Positions 26,241 through 35,243 of a stretch of 64,000 bases of DNA are shown here, piece after piece. How positions within the stretch are numbered: the first letter of the stretch is position 1; each line of letters opens with the position of its first letter. Made by a program: the position numbers and the translations under genes. The notes beneath the pieces are model-generated. The model worked only from the letters and a program-made list of their open reading frames with translations, did no database searches and was not told where the DNA came from. Origin of the DNA: Desulfobacterium sp. (GTDB lineage Bacteria > Desulfobacterota > Desulfobacteria > Desulfobacterales > Desulfobacteraceae); assembly GCA_030145245.1 (NCBI GenBank), contig JAQYWC010000003.1, positions 1-64,000 of the forward strand. The letters are read 5' to 3'.

Positions 26241-27176
26241 TCAAGAAAGCTCCATTGATATGTGTGAATCCCGGGATGCCTGGTCCAAAGGGGTGCAGAC
26301 GGTGTGGGGCCTGGATTTAAGGCGGTTGAAATCGTTGTCCACCTGTTTTTGAATCTCCTTGATCTCATGTGTTTGAAGATGCTTGAACCGTCCCTGGAGG
26401 CCAAGGTACTCTTCCACCGGTTTTGAGCCGGATTCGTTCAGGACAAGGGTATCGCCGTTTTCTATCTCATAGAGGGGAAAGACGTTGGTCTGGGTGGCAA
26501 GCCGTGCGATCTTCACCCCGTATTCCGACGGTGCGCCCCAGCCCGTGGTGCAGGGGGCAAAGACATGGAGAAACCGGGTGCCGCCGGGCATGGATTTGGC
26601 CTTTTTGAACTTTTCAATGAAATCCCTGGGATAGGCGATGTTAGCTGTGGCGGCATAGGGGATGCGGTGGGCCGCCATGATCTCCATGATGTTCTTTTTG
26701 CGGGTTTTCTTCCATGCCTGGCCCGGGGTGGTGGTGGTGCGGGTGCCGTAGGGGGTGGAGGAGCTGCGCTGGACACCTGTGTTCATGTAGGCCTCGTTGT
26801 CGTAGCAGACAAAGATGATGTCATCGTTTCTTTCTGCCGCACCGGACAGGGACTGGAGGCCGATGTCAAAGGTGCCGCCGTCCCCGGCCCAGGCCATGAC
26901 CGTGGTTTTTGTGTCTCCCTTTATGTTGAGCCCGGCCCGGACGCCGCTGGCCGTGACCGCTGCCGATGCAAACGCGGTGTGCAGCACCGGCACTTTCAGG
27001 GATGAGATGGGGTAGGGGCCTGCAATGATGGCCCAGCAGCAGGCCGGGATCACGATGATGGTATCCCTTCCCAGGGCGTTCAGGGCCAGGTTCATGGCGA
27101 TGCTGGCGCCGCAGCCGGGACAGCTCATGTTGCCCGGTTCGGTCAGGCTGTTGTCCGGTATGTTGAGGTTAAGCAT
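26241..27176 (-). CDS. porB: 2-oxoacid:ferredoxin oxidoreductase, beta subunit (PorB-like)
   Basis: A 311-residue thiamine-diphosphate-binding subunit, with AAGGAGACGCCC before the ATG. It pairs with the alpha subunit at 27207 for oxidative decarboxylation of a 2-oxoacid to an acyl-CoA with reduced ferredoxin. The cofactor motif reads GDGGTFDIGLQ followed by YDNEAYMNTG. Conserved cysteines (SCPGCGAS near residue 18, ACCW near 45, and one near 210) are those that bind a 4Fe-4S cluster in this subunit. Substrate specificity (pyruvate, 2-oxoglutarate or branched 2-oxoacids) cannot be read reliably; the subunit layout is like pyruvate and 2-ketoisovalerate enzymes. Confidence 0.9.
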   Translation of the reverse strand: MLNLNIPDNSLTEPGNMSCPGCGASIAMNLALNALGRDTIIVIPACCWAIIAGPYPISSLKVPVLHTAFASAAVTASGVRAGLNIKGDTKTTVMAWAGDGGTFDIGLQSLSGAAERNDDIIFVCYDNEAYMNTGVQRSSSTPYGTRTTTTPGQAWKKTRKKNIMEIMAAHRIPYAATANIAYPRDFIEKFKKAKSMPGGTRFLHVFAPCTTGWGAPSEYGVKIARLATQTNVFPLYEIENGDTLVLNESGSKPVEEYLGLQGRFKHLQTHEIKEIQKQVDNDFNRLKSRPHTVCTPLDQASRDSHISMELS

Positions 27177-27206
27177 GGGCGTCTCCTTTCTGGTTATGGC
27201 AGAAGG

Positions 27207-28379
27207 TCAGCTGGGCTGGTGGTCATAGGGGTTTAACCCCACCCAGTCCCAGGCCGATTCCGGAGCCTGCCTTTCTTTTGTCTGTTCATAGAGGCTGATG
27301 ATGGTTTCGGTGGTGATGTCCCGCCCCCCAAGTCCTGCAATATAGTTGAACACCACGGGTGCGTTCTTAAGGGGTTGAAGCACGGACTTGATCTCCTGGG
27401 CAAAGATGCCGCCGGCCCCAAAGGAGAAATTCCTGTCCAGGACTGCAACTTTCTTTGCCCCGGAAAGTGCCCTTTGCACGGTTTGAACGGGGAAGGGCCG
27501 GAATGTCTTCATCTTCAGGATGCCCATCTGTTCTCCCCTGGCTTCAAGTTCCATCCTGGCCTGGCGTGCCGTGCTGGTGGCCGATCCTGAGGTGACAAGG
27601 ATGATGTCGGCATCCTCGCAGCCAATGGTTTCAATCAACCCGTACCGCCTGCCAAACTCAGCTTCAAATTCATCCTCCACCTGGTCATAGATGGCAAGGG
27701 CCTGGTCCATGCCCCTTTGGATGCTTTCCCTCATCTCCATGTAAAAGGCCGGGGGAACCATCTGGAAAAGGGCAAAGGGATTGTCCGTATCCAGGGCGAT
27801 CCGGGGCTCAAGGGGGGGCAGGAACCGGTCCACCGTTTCCTGGGAGGGGATGGAGACCGGTTCAAAGGTGTGGGAGATGAAAAAGGCGTCCATGATCACC
27901 ATGACCGGCAGGTTCACAAGTTCGGCCAGCCGGTAGGCGAAGATGGTCGTGTCCAGCGCCTCCTGTCCATCTTCGCAATAGAGCTGAAGCCAGCCGGTGT
28001 CCCGCTGGGCCAGGGAGTCGGTCTGGTCTGTCCAGATGTTCCAGCCCGGTCCCAGGGCCCGGTTCACCTCGCCCATCACCAGGGGCAGCCGGGCTGCCGA
28101 GGCCCAGTGGAGAAGTTCGTGCATCAGGGCCAGGCCGTGGGAGGAGGTGGCGGTAAAGGCCCTGACCCCGGTGCTGGCAGCCCCGATGATGGCGGCCATG
28201 GCCGAGTGCTCGCTCTCCACTGGAATAAAGGTGGCCTCCATGCGGCCGTCGGAGCAGAAGGCGGCAATCTCTTCAATGATATGGGTCTGGGGGGTGATGG
28301 GGTAGCCGGAAACCACCTGGACCCTGGAAAGTTTCACCCCCTCGGACATGGCGTGGCTTCCTTCAATGACCGTTTTCAT
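27207..28379 (-). CDS. porA: 2-oxoacid:ferredoxin oxidoreductase, alpha subunit (PorA-like)
   Basis: A 390-residue subunit. ATG 28379 was chosen because GGAGGAAAA precedes it and the family start MKTVIEGSHAMSEG follows; longer versions would run into the upstream gene. It carries the pyrophosphate-side and transketolase-like domains of the enzyme: VSGYPITPQTHIIEE near the N-terminus, TSSHGLALMHELLHWA, and the C-terminal domain starting near KTFRPFP. Its ATG overlaps the stop of the GltD-ferredoxin gene by four bases (ATGA), so the two are translationally coupled. Confidence 0.9.
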   Translation of the reverse strand: MKTVIEGSHAMSEGVKLSRVQVVSGYPITPQTHIIEEIAAFCSDGRMEATFIPVESEHSAMAAIIGAASTGVRAFTATSSHGLALMHELLHWASAARLPLVMGEVNRALGPGWNIWTDQTDSLAQRDTGWLQLYCEDGQEALDTTIFAYRLAELVNLPVMVIMDAFFISHTFEPVSIPSQETVDRFLPPLEPRIALDTDNPFALFQMVPPAFYMEMRESIQRGMDQALAIYDQVEDEFEAEFGRRYGLIETIGCEDADIILVTSGSATSTARQARMELEARGEQMGILKMKTFRPFPVQTVQRALSGAKKVAVLDRNFSFGAGGIFAQEIKSVLQPLKNAPVVFNYIAGLGGRDITTETIISLYEQTKERQAPESAWDWVGLNPYDHQPS

Positions 28380-30100
28380 TTTTCCTCCTCCATGGTGATG
28401 GCGCCCCGGGGGCATTCCACTGCACAGATGCCGCATCCCTTGCAATAGTCCAGGTCAATATTTCTGACCCCCTTTGCACGGAAAATGGAGATCTCGGGGC
28501 AGAAGATCCTGCAATTGTCACATTCGTTGCAATATCCGCACTGGTAGCACCGGGCTGCTTCGGCCTGGGCATCTTTTCTTGGAAAGGTTTTTTCTATCTC
28601 GTCAAAGGAAGACACGGCGCTGTTCAGGGGGGCTGTTTCAGGCATCTGCCTCAAAGCGGTCTCAAAATAATCCCGGTTGATCTCTTCCGGGCTTACCACC
28701 CGGCGGCTTCTTTCGCTTCTTGCGCCCAGGAGATAGATCTCCATGGAGAGATTGTTCCTGTTGCCTGTCCGGCAGGTTTCCAGGGTTTCTTTAATGGGCC
28801 CCCGACCACCTTCCATATAAGTGTGCAGGGCAATGGCTGCCTGTTTGCCTGAGGCAATGGCGTCGGCCACACTCTGGTTTTGGTTTACAGGATCACCGCC
28901 GAACAGCAGGAGTGGGTCCCTGAAACTAAGGGTGAGGTGGCTGAGTTTCATCTCCCGGACATTCTTCCGGGAGGTCCATTCTCCATGGACCCGGGCACCG
29001 ATGCCGGAATAGACCGCGGAAAATGTGTGGACAAATGGCCTGGCCTTGTCAGGCGTAACCCCTGGCCGTCCCCCTTTGTCTGATTCCAGGGAGATCATTT
29101 TTTGGAGGGTCAGCCGGCAGGCGGCCCCCTCCTGTTCAATGGCCATTGGGGCGGTAAGATTCATGATCTCGATCCCTTCGTTTTCAGCGGCATCGATTTC
29201 ATGGGCAAAGGCGGGCATGTCCTGGCGGCGTCTCCGGTAGATGATCACCGGGCGGCCCCCCAGGCGTATGAGTGACCTTGCCACGTCAATGGCGGTGTTG
29301 CCGCCCCCGATGACGGCGATTTTACCATCCGGGATAACCGGGGAACCGGTCTGAACCTTTCTCAGAAACTGGATGCCGTCCCTGATCAGTTCTTCTCCGG
29401 GAATTCCAAGGGGCCGGGGTTGGGAAAGTCCGGGGCTGATGAAAATCCCTTCATAGGTTCCCTGGGTCTCTTTTATGAACTCCGGTGTCAGGGCATGGTT
29501 GGTATGAAGGGTGATACCCATGGAGAGAATCCTGTGGATCTCCTGCTTCAGGATCTCCTTGGGAAGCCGGTAGGAGGGGATGCCCCACCTCAGGACCCCG
29601 CCCGCTTCCGCAGCCTGTTCAAAAATTTCGCAGGTAAACCCCAGAAGGGTGAGAAAATAGGCGGCGGAGAGCCCTGCCGGGCCGGCCCCCAGAATGGCCA
29701 CCTTTCGGGTGTTTGACGACAGGGGTTTGAGCCCTGGCTTTAACCCGAGTTCCAGGGCAGTATCTCCCACAAACCGCTCCAGGGAGCGGATGGCCACCGG
29801 GGAGTCCTGGAAAGCCCGGTTGCATGCCCCTTCACAGGGATGGAAACAGACCCTTCCGCAGGTGGAGGGGAAGGGCGTCTCCTGCATCAGGGTGGTGAAG
29901 GCGCCTGGGATATCACCCGATGCCACCTGGTGCTCGATTTTCGGGATATCGTTGCCGGCAGGGCAAAATGCGCTGCAGGGCGCGGTCCGGTCCTGGAACA
30001 CCGGCCTTGCAAACCGCCAGGAACCGGTTTTGTTGAGACGGGACGAGGCATTGGATTTTGGAATAAAAAGTGATACCGAATTTTCAAGTCTATCCTTCAT
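28376..30100 (-). CDS. GltD-like NAD(P)H/FAD oxidoreductase fused to POR delta-type ferredoxin
   Basis: A 574-residue protein with GAGGAGGAACC before the ATG. The N-terminal part (about residues 25-120) has the Fe-S and helical layout of glutamate synthase small subunits (CSAFCPAGNDIP, CGRVCFHPCEGACNR). An FAD motif GAGPAGLSAAYF lies near 138, and an NAD(P) motif GGGNTAIDVARSLIRLGG near 268. The end carries ferredoxin cysteines YQCGYCNECDNCRIFCPE and YCKGCGICAVECPRGA, which normally form the separate delta subunit of this oxidoreductase. The fusion places a ferredoxin wire and a NAD(P)H flavoprotein in one chain. It may exchange electrons from 2-oxoacid oxidation directly with NAD(P). It is related to the fusion protein at 16711 but lacks the nitroreductase part. 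Confidence 0.88.
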   Translation of the reverse strand: MKDRLENSVSLFIPKSNASSRLNKTGSWRFARPVFQDRTAPCSAFCPAGNDIPKIEHQVASGDIPGAFTTLMQETPFPSTCGRVCFHPCEGACNRAFQDSPVAIRSLERFVGDTALELGLKPGLKPLSSNTRKVAILGAGPAGLSAAYFLTLLGFTCEIFEQAAEAGGVLRWGIPSYRLPKEILKQEIHRILSMGITLHTNHALTPEFIKETQGTYEGIFISPGLSQPRPLGIPGEELIRDGIQFLRKVQTGSPVIPDGKIAVIGGGNTAIDVARSLIRLGGRPVIIYRRRRQDMPAFAHEIDAAENEGIEIMNLTAPMAIEQEGAACRLTLQKMISLESDKGGRPGVTPDKARPFVHTFSAVYSGIGARVHGEWTSRKNVREMKLSHLTLSFRDPLLLFGGDPVNQNQSVADAIASGKQAAIALHTYMEGGRGPIKETLETCRTGNRNNLSMEIYLLGARSERSRRVVSPEEINRDYFETALRQMPETAPLNSAVSSFDEIEKTFPRKDAQAEAARCYQCGYCNECDNCRIFCPEISIFRAKGVRNIDLDYCKGCGICAVECPRGAITMEEEK

Positions 30101-30109
30101 GGTTCCTCC

Positions 30110-30661
30110 TCAGACTGGCCGGACCGAATCATAGGCATCCAGGGCGGCCTGGACATTCTGGTCCTGTTTCACCGGAACTTCCTTGCGTATCGCTTTTTTG
30201 ATATGGGAGATATCCGGCATCTCCATGGTTTTTGAAAACGCGCCCAGCATGGCCGTGTTGATGATGGGCCGGGTTTTGCTGCCAAGGCCGTTGGCCAGTG
30301 CGATCTTTGCCGCATCAACGATGCTGAGGTGAAACCCGCTGTAAGTCTCAAGGTTGTCCGGCGGTAACGGGGAGTTGATCAGGATGGTGGCATCCTTTTT
30401 CAGCCCTTGGGTGACATCGGTGCTGTGAAGGAGCTTCGCGTCCATTACGACGAGGTGGTCAGGTTTGTGAACATTGTTCCGTATAAAAATTTTTTCCCGG
30501 GCAATCCTCAAATAGGCTTCAACCGGCGCGCCGCGCCGTTCCACACCAAACAGGGGAAAGGTTTGCACATGGAAACCTGAATCAAAAAAAGCTTTGGCCA
30601 GTGATATGGAGGCGAGGACCGTTCCCTGTCCCCCCCTGCCGTGGAATCGTATCTCAAGCAT
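30110..30661 (-). CDS. porC: 2-oxoacid:ferredoxin oxidoreductase, gamma subunit (PorC-like)
   Basis: A 183-residue gamma subunit, first gene of the minus-strand cluster. The family signature FHGRGGQGTV is at residues 5-14, followed by FPLFGVERRGAPVEAYLRI and HLVVMDAKLL. It is needed for CoA binding and assembly of the enzyme with porA and porB. The GltD-ferredoxin gene starts nine bases after its stop. The order gamma, delta-GltD, alpha, beta, atoE, amidase indicates one transcription unit. Confidence 0.9.
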   Translation of the reverse strand: MLEIRFHGRGGQGTVLASISLAKAFFDSGFHVQTFPLFGVERRGAPVEAYLRIAREKIFIRNNVHKPDHLVVMDAKLLHSTDVTQGLKKDATILINSPLPPDNLETYSGFHLSIVDAAKIALANGLGSKTRPIINTAMLGAFSKTMEMPDISHIKKAIRKEVPVKQDQNVQAALDAYDSVRPV

Positions 30662-31045
30662 GGTGCTGCTCCTGTGACAGGATCGCTGCCTGTTTACGGA
30701 CCTTTGTTCAGCGGTCGCGCAGTGTTTGATGATACTGAAAATAGTTTATTTAAACGGAACCTTATGGGGTGTAATTTGAAAAGTCAAGGAAAAAATCATA
30801 GGGGGCGATGGTCCTTTCTTTTAAACTCAAATGACTTGCTTTTTAACATGGCCATCTCCCCAAGACAATTGTTATGTCAGACCTTTTAAAAAAAAAAGGA
30901 AATCAGCACGTATGAGATGAGTCCCCGGGAATTTGACCCGCTTCAAATCACTTGTCCTGTATTTACTATTGTGCGACAATGCCGTCGGGATATGTGAAAA
31001 TGCGATTTCAAAACTCATATTGTTGAGCCAAAAGGAGAAACCGCC
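30662..31045. other. Divergent intergenic region between porC and the aldolase
   Basis: A 384-base, AT-rich spacer that must hold the promoters of the por cluster (minus) and the aldolase gene (plus). The only candidate I see is TTGTCC (30952-30957) and GACAAT (30975-30980), spaced by 17 bases, ahead of the aldolase. No obvious operator was found. Confidence 0.4.
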
Positions 31046-32101
31046 ATGACAGATTCTAATTTTTTAACCCGCGAAAAAATTCAAGCGCTTGAGTCCACAG
31101 CCACTGCAATGGTGGCCAAAGGCAAGGGGATCTTGGCAGCCGACGAAAGTTCGCCGACCATCAAGAAACGATTTGACACCATTAAAGTAGAGTCCACAGA
31201 GGAAAACCGACGGTTTTACAGGGAACTGTTATTCACCGCCCCGGAAATCGAAAATCACATCAGTGGTGTGATCCTGTTCGAAGAAACCCTCAGGCAATCC
31301 GCCGGGGACGGCACTCCATTTCCGAAACTGCTGTCCGACAGAGGAATTATTCCCGGCATCAAGGTGGACAAGGGGCTTGCCCTGATCCCTGAGACCCGGA
31401 ACGAAAAGATAACCCAGGGCCTGGACGGACTGGCCGCCAGACTGGATGAGTACCGGGAACTTGGCGCTAGGTTTGCCAAGTGGCGAGCGGTTTTGAGCAT
31501 CGGCGACCATCAACCCTCAAAATTATGCATTGCCCTGAATGCCCATGCCCTGGCCCGGTATTCGGCCCTGTCCCAGCGGGCCGGCCTGGTCCCCATCGTG
31601 GAACCGGAAATTCTGATCAACGGCACCCACGATATCGAGGCCTGCGAACGGGTCACCCAGCGGACCATGGCGTTACTGTTCAACGAACTTTTACTTCAAC
31701 GGGTCGTCCTCGAAGGCATGATCCTCAAGCCGAGCATGGTTACCCCTGGGGACGCCTGCCCGGACCGGGCGGATGTGGAAACCGTTGCCCGAAAGACCAT
31801 TAAAATATTCAAGCGAAGCGTTCCTGCTGCGGTCCCAGGTATCGCCTTCTTGTCCGGCGGGCAGACCTCCCAACAGGCTACTGCCAATTTGAACGCCATG
31901 AACCAGATCGGTCCCGCACCTTGGGAACTTAGTTTTTCCTACGGCCGGGCCCTGCAAGAACAACCACTTGGCGTATGGGAGGGAAAGCCGGAAAACAGGG
32001 CGACGGCCCAGGCCATGCTTCTGACCCGGGCCAAATGCAATGGGGCGGCCCGTTTCGGCTCTTACACCCCGGATATGGAACCGCATTGGGATATGGGATA
32101 G
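31046..32101 (+). CDS. Fructose-bisphosphate aldolase, class I
   Basis: A 351-residue class I aldolase of the animal-like type, which cleaves fructose 1,6-bisphosphate through a Schiff base. AAAGGAG precedes the ATG. The start GKGILAADESSPTIKKRF, the motif GVILFEETLRQ, and the Schiff-base lysine Lys228 in LEGMILKPSMV are all present; this corresponds closely to rabbit Lys229. The end lacks the C-terminal tyrosine typical of animal enzymes, which is common in bacterial forms. It is convergent with the XRE-cupin regulator, five bases apart. It could work in gluconeogenesis, as expected in an organism living on organic acids. Confidence 0.93.
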   Translation: MTDSNFLTREKIQALESTATAMVAKGKGILAADESSPTIKKRFDTIKVESTEENRRFYRELLFTAPEIENHISGVILFEETLRQSAGDGTPFPKLLSDRGIIPGIKVDKGLALIPETRNEKITQGLDGLAARLDEYRELGARFAKWRAVLSIGDHQPSKLCIALNAHALARYSALSQRAGLVPIVEPEILINGTHDIEACERVTQRTMALLFNELLLQRVVLEGMILKPSMVTPGDACPDRADVETVARKTIKIFKRSVPAAVPGIAFLSGGQTSQQATANLNAMNQIGPAPWELSFSYGRALQEQPLGVWEGKPENRATAQAMLLTRAKCNGAARFGSYTPDMEPHWDMG

Positions 32102-32105
32102 GAAT

Positions 32106-32705
32106 TTACTTGGGGGTAAATACGATGACAAGGGCTTTGGCAGGCTCTTTGATCGCCCCCAGGGCATGGGAGATGCTGGAATCAAAGTAGATACTGTCGC
32201 CCGCTTCCAGGATGTGTGAGGTTTTGCCTCCCCTGAACTCCAGCCGGCCTTCAAGGACAAAGAGAAATTCCTCTCCCTTGTGGTTGTTATAAAACCGTTT
32301 GCTCTTGTCATGGGGGGCGAATTCCGCGATAAAGGGCTCCATGTGTTTGTCGGTCATGGGGTAGGCCAGGGATTCGTAGCTATAACCGATGTTGGAATAG
32401 TCGTGGTCGTGGTGGGAGAGTTTCTTCAGCCCGTGGCGCTCGTCCTTTCTGACCACGACAATTCGCTCTTCACTTGTCTGGTCCTGGAAAAAATGGCTTA
32501 TTTTGACCCCCAGGGCGTTGGAGATTTTGATCAGGGTTGCAATGGGCGGGGCCGCAATATTGTTTTCAATCTGGGAGAGCAGGGGTTTGGAAAGACCGGT
32601 CCGATCGGAAATTGCCTGAAGGGTCAGGCCCTGGTGTGTTCTCAGGCCCCTGATCTTTTTCCCCAGGTTCAGTGCGGCCACCTCGTCTTTTATGTTCAGA
32701 TCCAT
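32106..32705 (-). CDS. XRE-type regulator with C-terminal cupin
   Basis: A 199-residue transcription factor. The XRE helix-turn-helix lies at about residues 15-70 (IRGLRTHQGLTLQAISDRTGLSK). A cupin_2 barrel follows at about 120-195 (HKGEEFLFVLEGRLEFRGG, EAGDSIYFDSSISHAL). Such proteins, of the PuuR type, bind a small effector in the cupin, often polyamines, amino acids or sugars. It is divergent from the SulP-type transporter at 32896, so it may regulate that gene or the aldolase next door. A 190-base spacer separates it from the transporter; I could not identify an operator. Confidence 0.88.
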   Translation of the reverse strand: MDLNIKDEVAALNLGKKIRGLRTHQGLTLQAISDRTGLSKPLLSQIENNIAAPPIATLIKISNALGVKISHFFQDQTSEERIVVVRKDERHGLKKLSHHDHDYSNIGYSYESLAYPMTDKHMEPFIAEFAPHDKSKRFYNNHKGEEFLFVLEGRLEFRGGKTSHILEAGDSIYFDSSISHALGAIKEPAKALVIVFTPK

Positions 32706-32895
32706 GTTGTGGGTCCTCTCATTTTATTATTGAACAGCTTGTTTTCTTAGCATGCCGTTGTTTCAAAGACAATACCCTTTAACAATCCCAAGGGCCGGCA
32801 GGCTTGTCCATGTGATTATCTGTTGAATATGGTTTAATATCCTGTACAATGCAGCCCGGATTAAAAAAAACAGATAAAAGGATGGTGGTCGTACA

Positions 32896-35127
32896 ATGCA
32901 TGCTCACATTACTCGGTGTACCAAGGAATTGCTCAGGGACATTCTGTCTCCAAAACTGATCCCGGGTCTCATCCAGGGACTGATCATCGGGGCTATCCTC
33001 GTTATTGTGGAAGTCTCTTTTGCAAATATTATTTTTTCCGGTCCCTTGTCATGTTATGCGCCAAGGGCCGCCGGGATGTGTATCTTCGGTGCTGGGGCCC
33101 TCTGTCTTGTGACCGGGATGTTCAGTCCTTTTTTAACCATGGTCAGCCTTCCCCAGGACACCCCCGTAGCCATCCTTTCCGTTGCCGCGGCTTCCATTGT
33201 GGCAGCTCTTCCTGCGGCTTCTTCGGAAATCATGTTTGCAACGGTTGCTGGAACGGTCATGGCCTCGGCCCTGGTAACGGCATTTTTCTTCTGGCTAATC
33301 GGAAAATTCAAACTGTCCAACTTTGCCCGTTTTCTCCCGTTTCCAGTCATCGGCGGATTCCTTGCCGGCAGCGGTGTCATGCTTGTCCTGGGAAGTTTCG
33401 GCGTGATGACCGATACCTCCCTCACCTTGTCCTCCCTCCCGCATTTCCTGACCATGGACATGTTCATCCACTGGGGACCCGGGGTGATGTTTGCGTTTAC
33501 AGTATTCATGCTCATGCGGTATAGTTCGCATTTTCTCATTCTTCCAGCCTCCATGCTTGCCGGGATGATTCTATTTTTTCTGATTGTGCTTGTTTTCGAC
33601 CTTTCCATTCCCGGGATACGTTCCCAGGGATGGCTGCCGGCAGCCATGCCATCCGGGCAACTTTGGCCCGGCTTTACTGCCGAAACAGCAGGAATGATCG
33701 ACTGGGCCATACTGTTTAAACAACTTCCCAATATTTTCACCGTTGCCCTGTTGTCCCTTGTGGGGATGATTCTCAACATCAACGGCATGGAACTGGGGGC
33801 CCGGCAGGATATCGATCTTGATCAAGAACTCAAAGTTGAGGCAGCCGGAAATATACTGGCCGGACTCGGAGGTGGATTTGCCGGGTATGGAACCCTTTCA
33901 TTGAGCATGTTAGGTCCCAGGAGCAACATATCCTCACGGATCATTCCCGTTACAGCGTCCCTTGTGTGTCTGGGAGTTCTCTTTTTCGGCACCCAGGCCC
34001 TCACTTTTATTCCTAAACCTTTGTTGGGAGGGCTGCTGTTCCTCCTTGGCCTGTTTTTTGTTGAGGAATGGATTTTTTCAGGCTGGAAGCGACTCACCCC
34101 TTCCGATTATATCATTGTCCTTGCCATTGTGCTGAGCATTGTCAGCCAGGGATTCCTCCTGGGGGTCTCCCTGGGGCTTGGCCTCACAATTGTCATCTTT
34201 ATGGTGAGGTTCACCCGTATTCCTGTCATACGAGACCAGGAAACACTGGCAACCCTGCACAGTCGCCGGGAACGGTCCATTCCGGATCAAACGTTGATTT
34301 CCCGGGATGGTCACGGCTGGGTTGTATTTAAACTTGTGGGTTATCTTTTTTTCGGGTCTACCTATTATCTGGGTAAACAGGTCAAAGAACTTTTTGAACA
34401 GGAGCCCCCCCCAGAGCATATTATTCTGGATCTTACAAAAATTCAGGGGGTTGACATATCTAGTGTGAACACCTTTCAACGTATTGCCCAGCAGGCTCTG
34501 GCCAAGGGGATTACCGTGTCCTTTGCCGCTGCCCCGGACCGCGTTATGGACCTTTTGAAACGTAATGCTGCCCCTGAAGTCATGGCGCAGGTGAGCACCC
34601 ATGAGAACCTGGACCATGCCCTGGAATCCGGGGAAAATAATTTGCTTGCGAAACACCGGGATATCCTCACCCGCAATTCGGCTGATGGAATTGAGGCCAG
34701 GGAGGAACTTTTTAATGCGGCTGTAGATGATCTCGATGCACGTCTGGAGGAGCAGGAACGTTTTGAGAAAATTATGGGACGCGTGAATTCCTATCTTGTA
34801 CAAAAAAAGGTGGTCCCTGGGGAGCTCCTGGTCAAAGAGGGAGAGGAGCATGATGGTGTCATCTTTGTTCTCTGGGGAAGCATATCTATTTTTGTAACGG
34901 ATACAGAGGAAAAACAATGCAGGCTGACCTCCCTTGGTCCTGGCAGAATCATTGTACCCAAGGCGGCCTGGGCCCCTTGGCGGTCCACATATACCGCACT
35001 GGCCGAACATCAAGCCATGGTGGCCGTGATTTCCCGCAAAGCCCTTGCAAGGATGGAAGCCGAAGCACCTGGCACAGCCATGGTCTTGTACAAATATATG
35101 TCGGAGATCCTTGCCCAGGCAAATTAA
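32896..35127 (+). CDS. SulP-family transporter with STAS and cNMP-binding domains
   Basis: A 743-residue protein. About ten to twelve membrane segments (residues 20-430) form a SulP/SLC26 anion transporter core. A STAS domain follows (about 470-570; IILDLTKIQGVDISSVNTF), then a cyclic-nucleotide-binding-like domain (about 625-740; GELLVKEGEEHDGVIFVLWG). The transported ion could be sulfate, bicarbonate or an organic anion; a sulfate role is attractive for a sulfate reducer but not shown. The cNMP-like domain lacks the clear PRAAT phosphate cassette; the corresponding part reads PKAAWAPWRSTYTALA. Binding of cAMP or cGMP is therefore doubtful. The gene is followed by adenine deaminase after 116 bases. 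Confidence 0.87.
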   Translation: MHAHITRCTKELLRDILSPKLIPGLIQGLIIGAILVIVEVSFANIIFSGPLSCYAPRAAGMCIFGAGALCLVTGMFSPFLTMVSLPQDTPVAILSVAAASIVAALPAASSEIMFATVAGTVMASALVTAFFFWLIGKFKLSNFARFLPFPVIGGFLAGSGVMLVLGSFGVMTDTSLTLSSLPHFLTMDMFIHWGPGVMFAFTVFMLMRYSSHFLILPASMLAGMILFFLIVLVFDLSIPGIRSQGWLPAAMPSGQLWPGFTAETAGMIDWAILFKQLPNIFTVALLSLVGMILNINGMELGARQDIDLDQELKVEAAGNILAGLGGGFAGYGTLSLSMLGPRSNISSRIIPVTASLVCLGVLFFGTQALTFIPKPLLGGLLFLLGLFFVEEWIFSGWKRLTPSDYIIVLAIVLSIVSQGFLLGVSLGLGLTIVIFMVRFTRIPVIRDQETLATLHSRRERSIPDQTLISRDGHGWVVFKLVGYLFFGSTYYLGKQVKELFEQEPPPEHIILDLTKIQGVDISSVNTFQRIAQQALAKGITVSFAAAPDRVMDLLKRNAAPEVMAQVSTHENLDHALESGENNLLAKHRDILTRNSADGIEAREELFNAAVDDLDARLEEQERFEKIMGRVNSYLVQKKVVPGELLVKEGEEHDGVIFVLWGSISIFVTDTEEKQCRLTSLGPGRIIVPKAAWAPWRSTYTALAEHQAMVAVISRKALARMEAEAPGTAMVLYKYMSEILAQAN

Positions 35128-35243
35128 GGGCAGTGGTTTCCCCTGCAATATCATTGATGTTGTCGTCGTTCTTCAAGTTTGGTAAAACGTAAAGATACCA
35201 CTTGAACACTGTGTTACTGAAAATATAAAAATGGAGTACCCAT

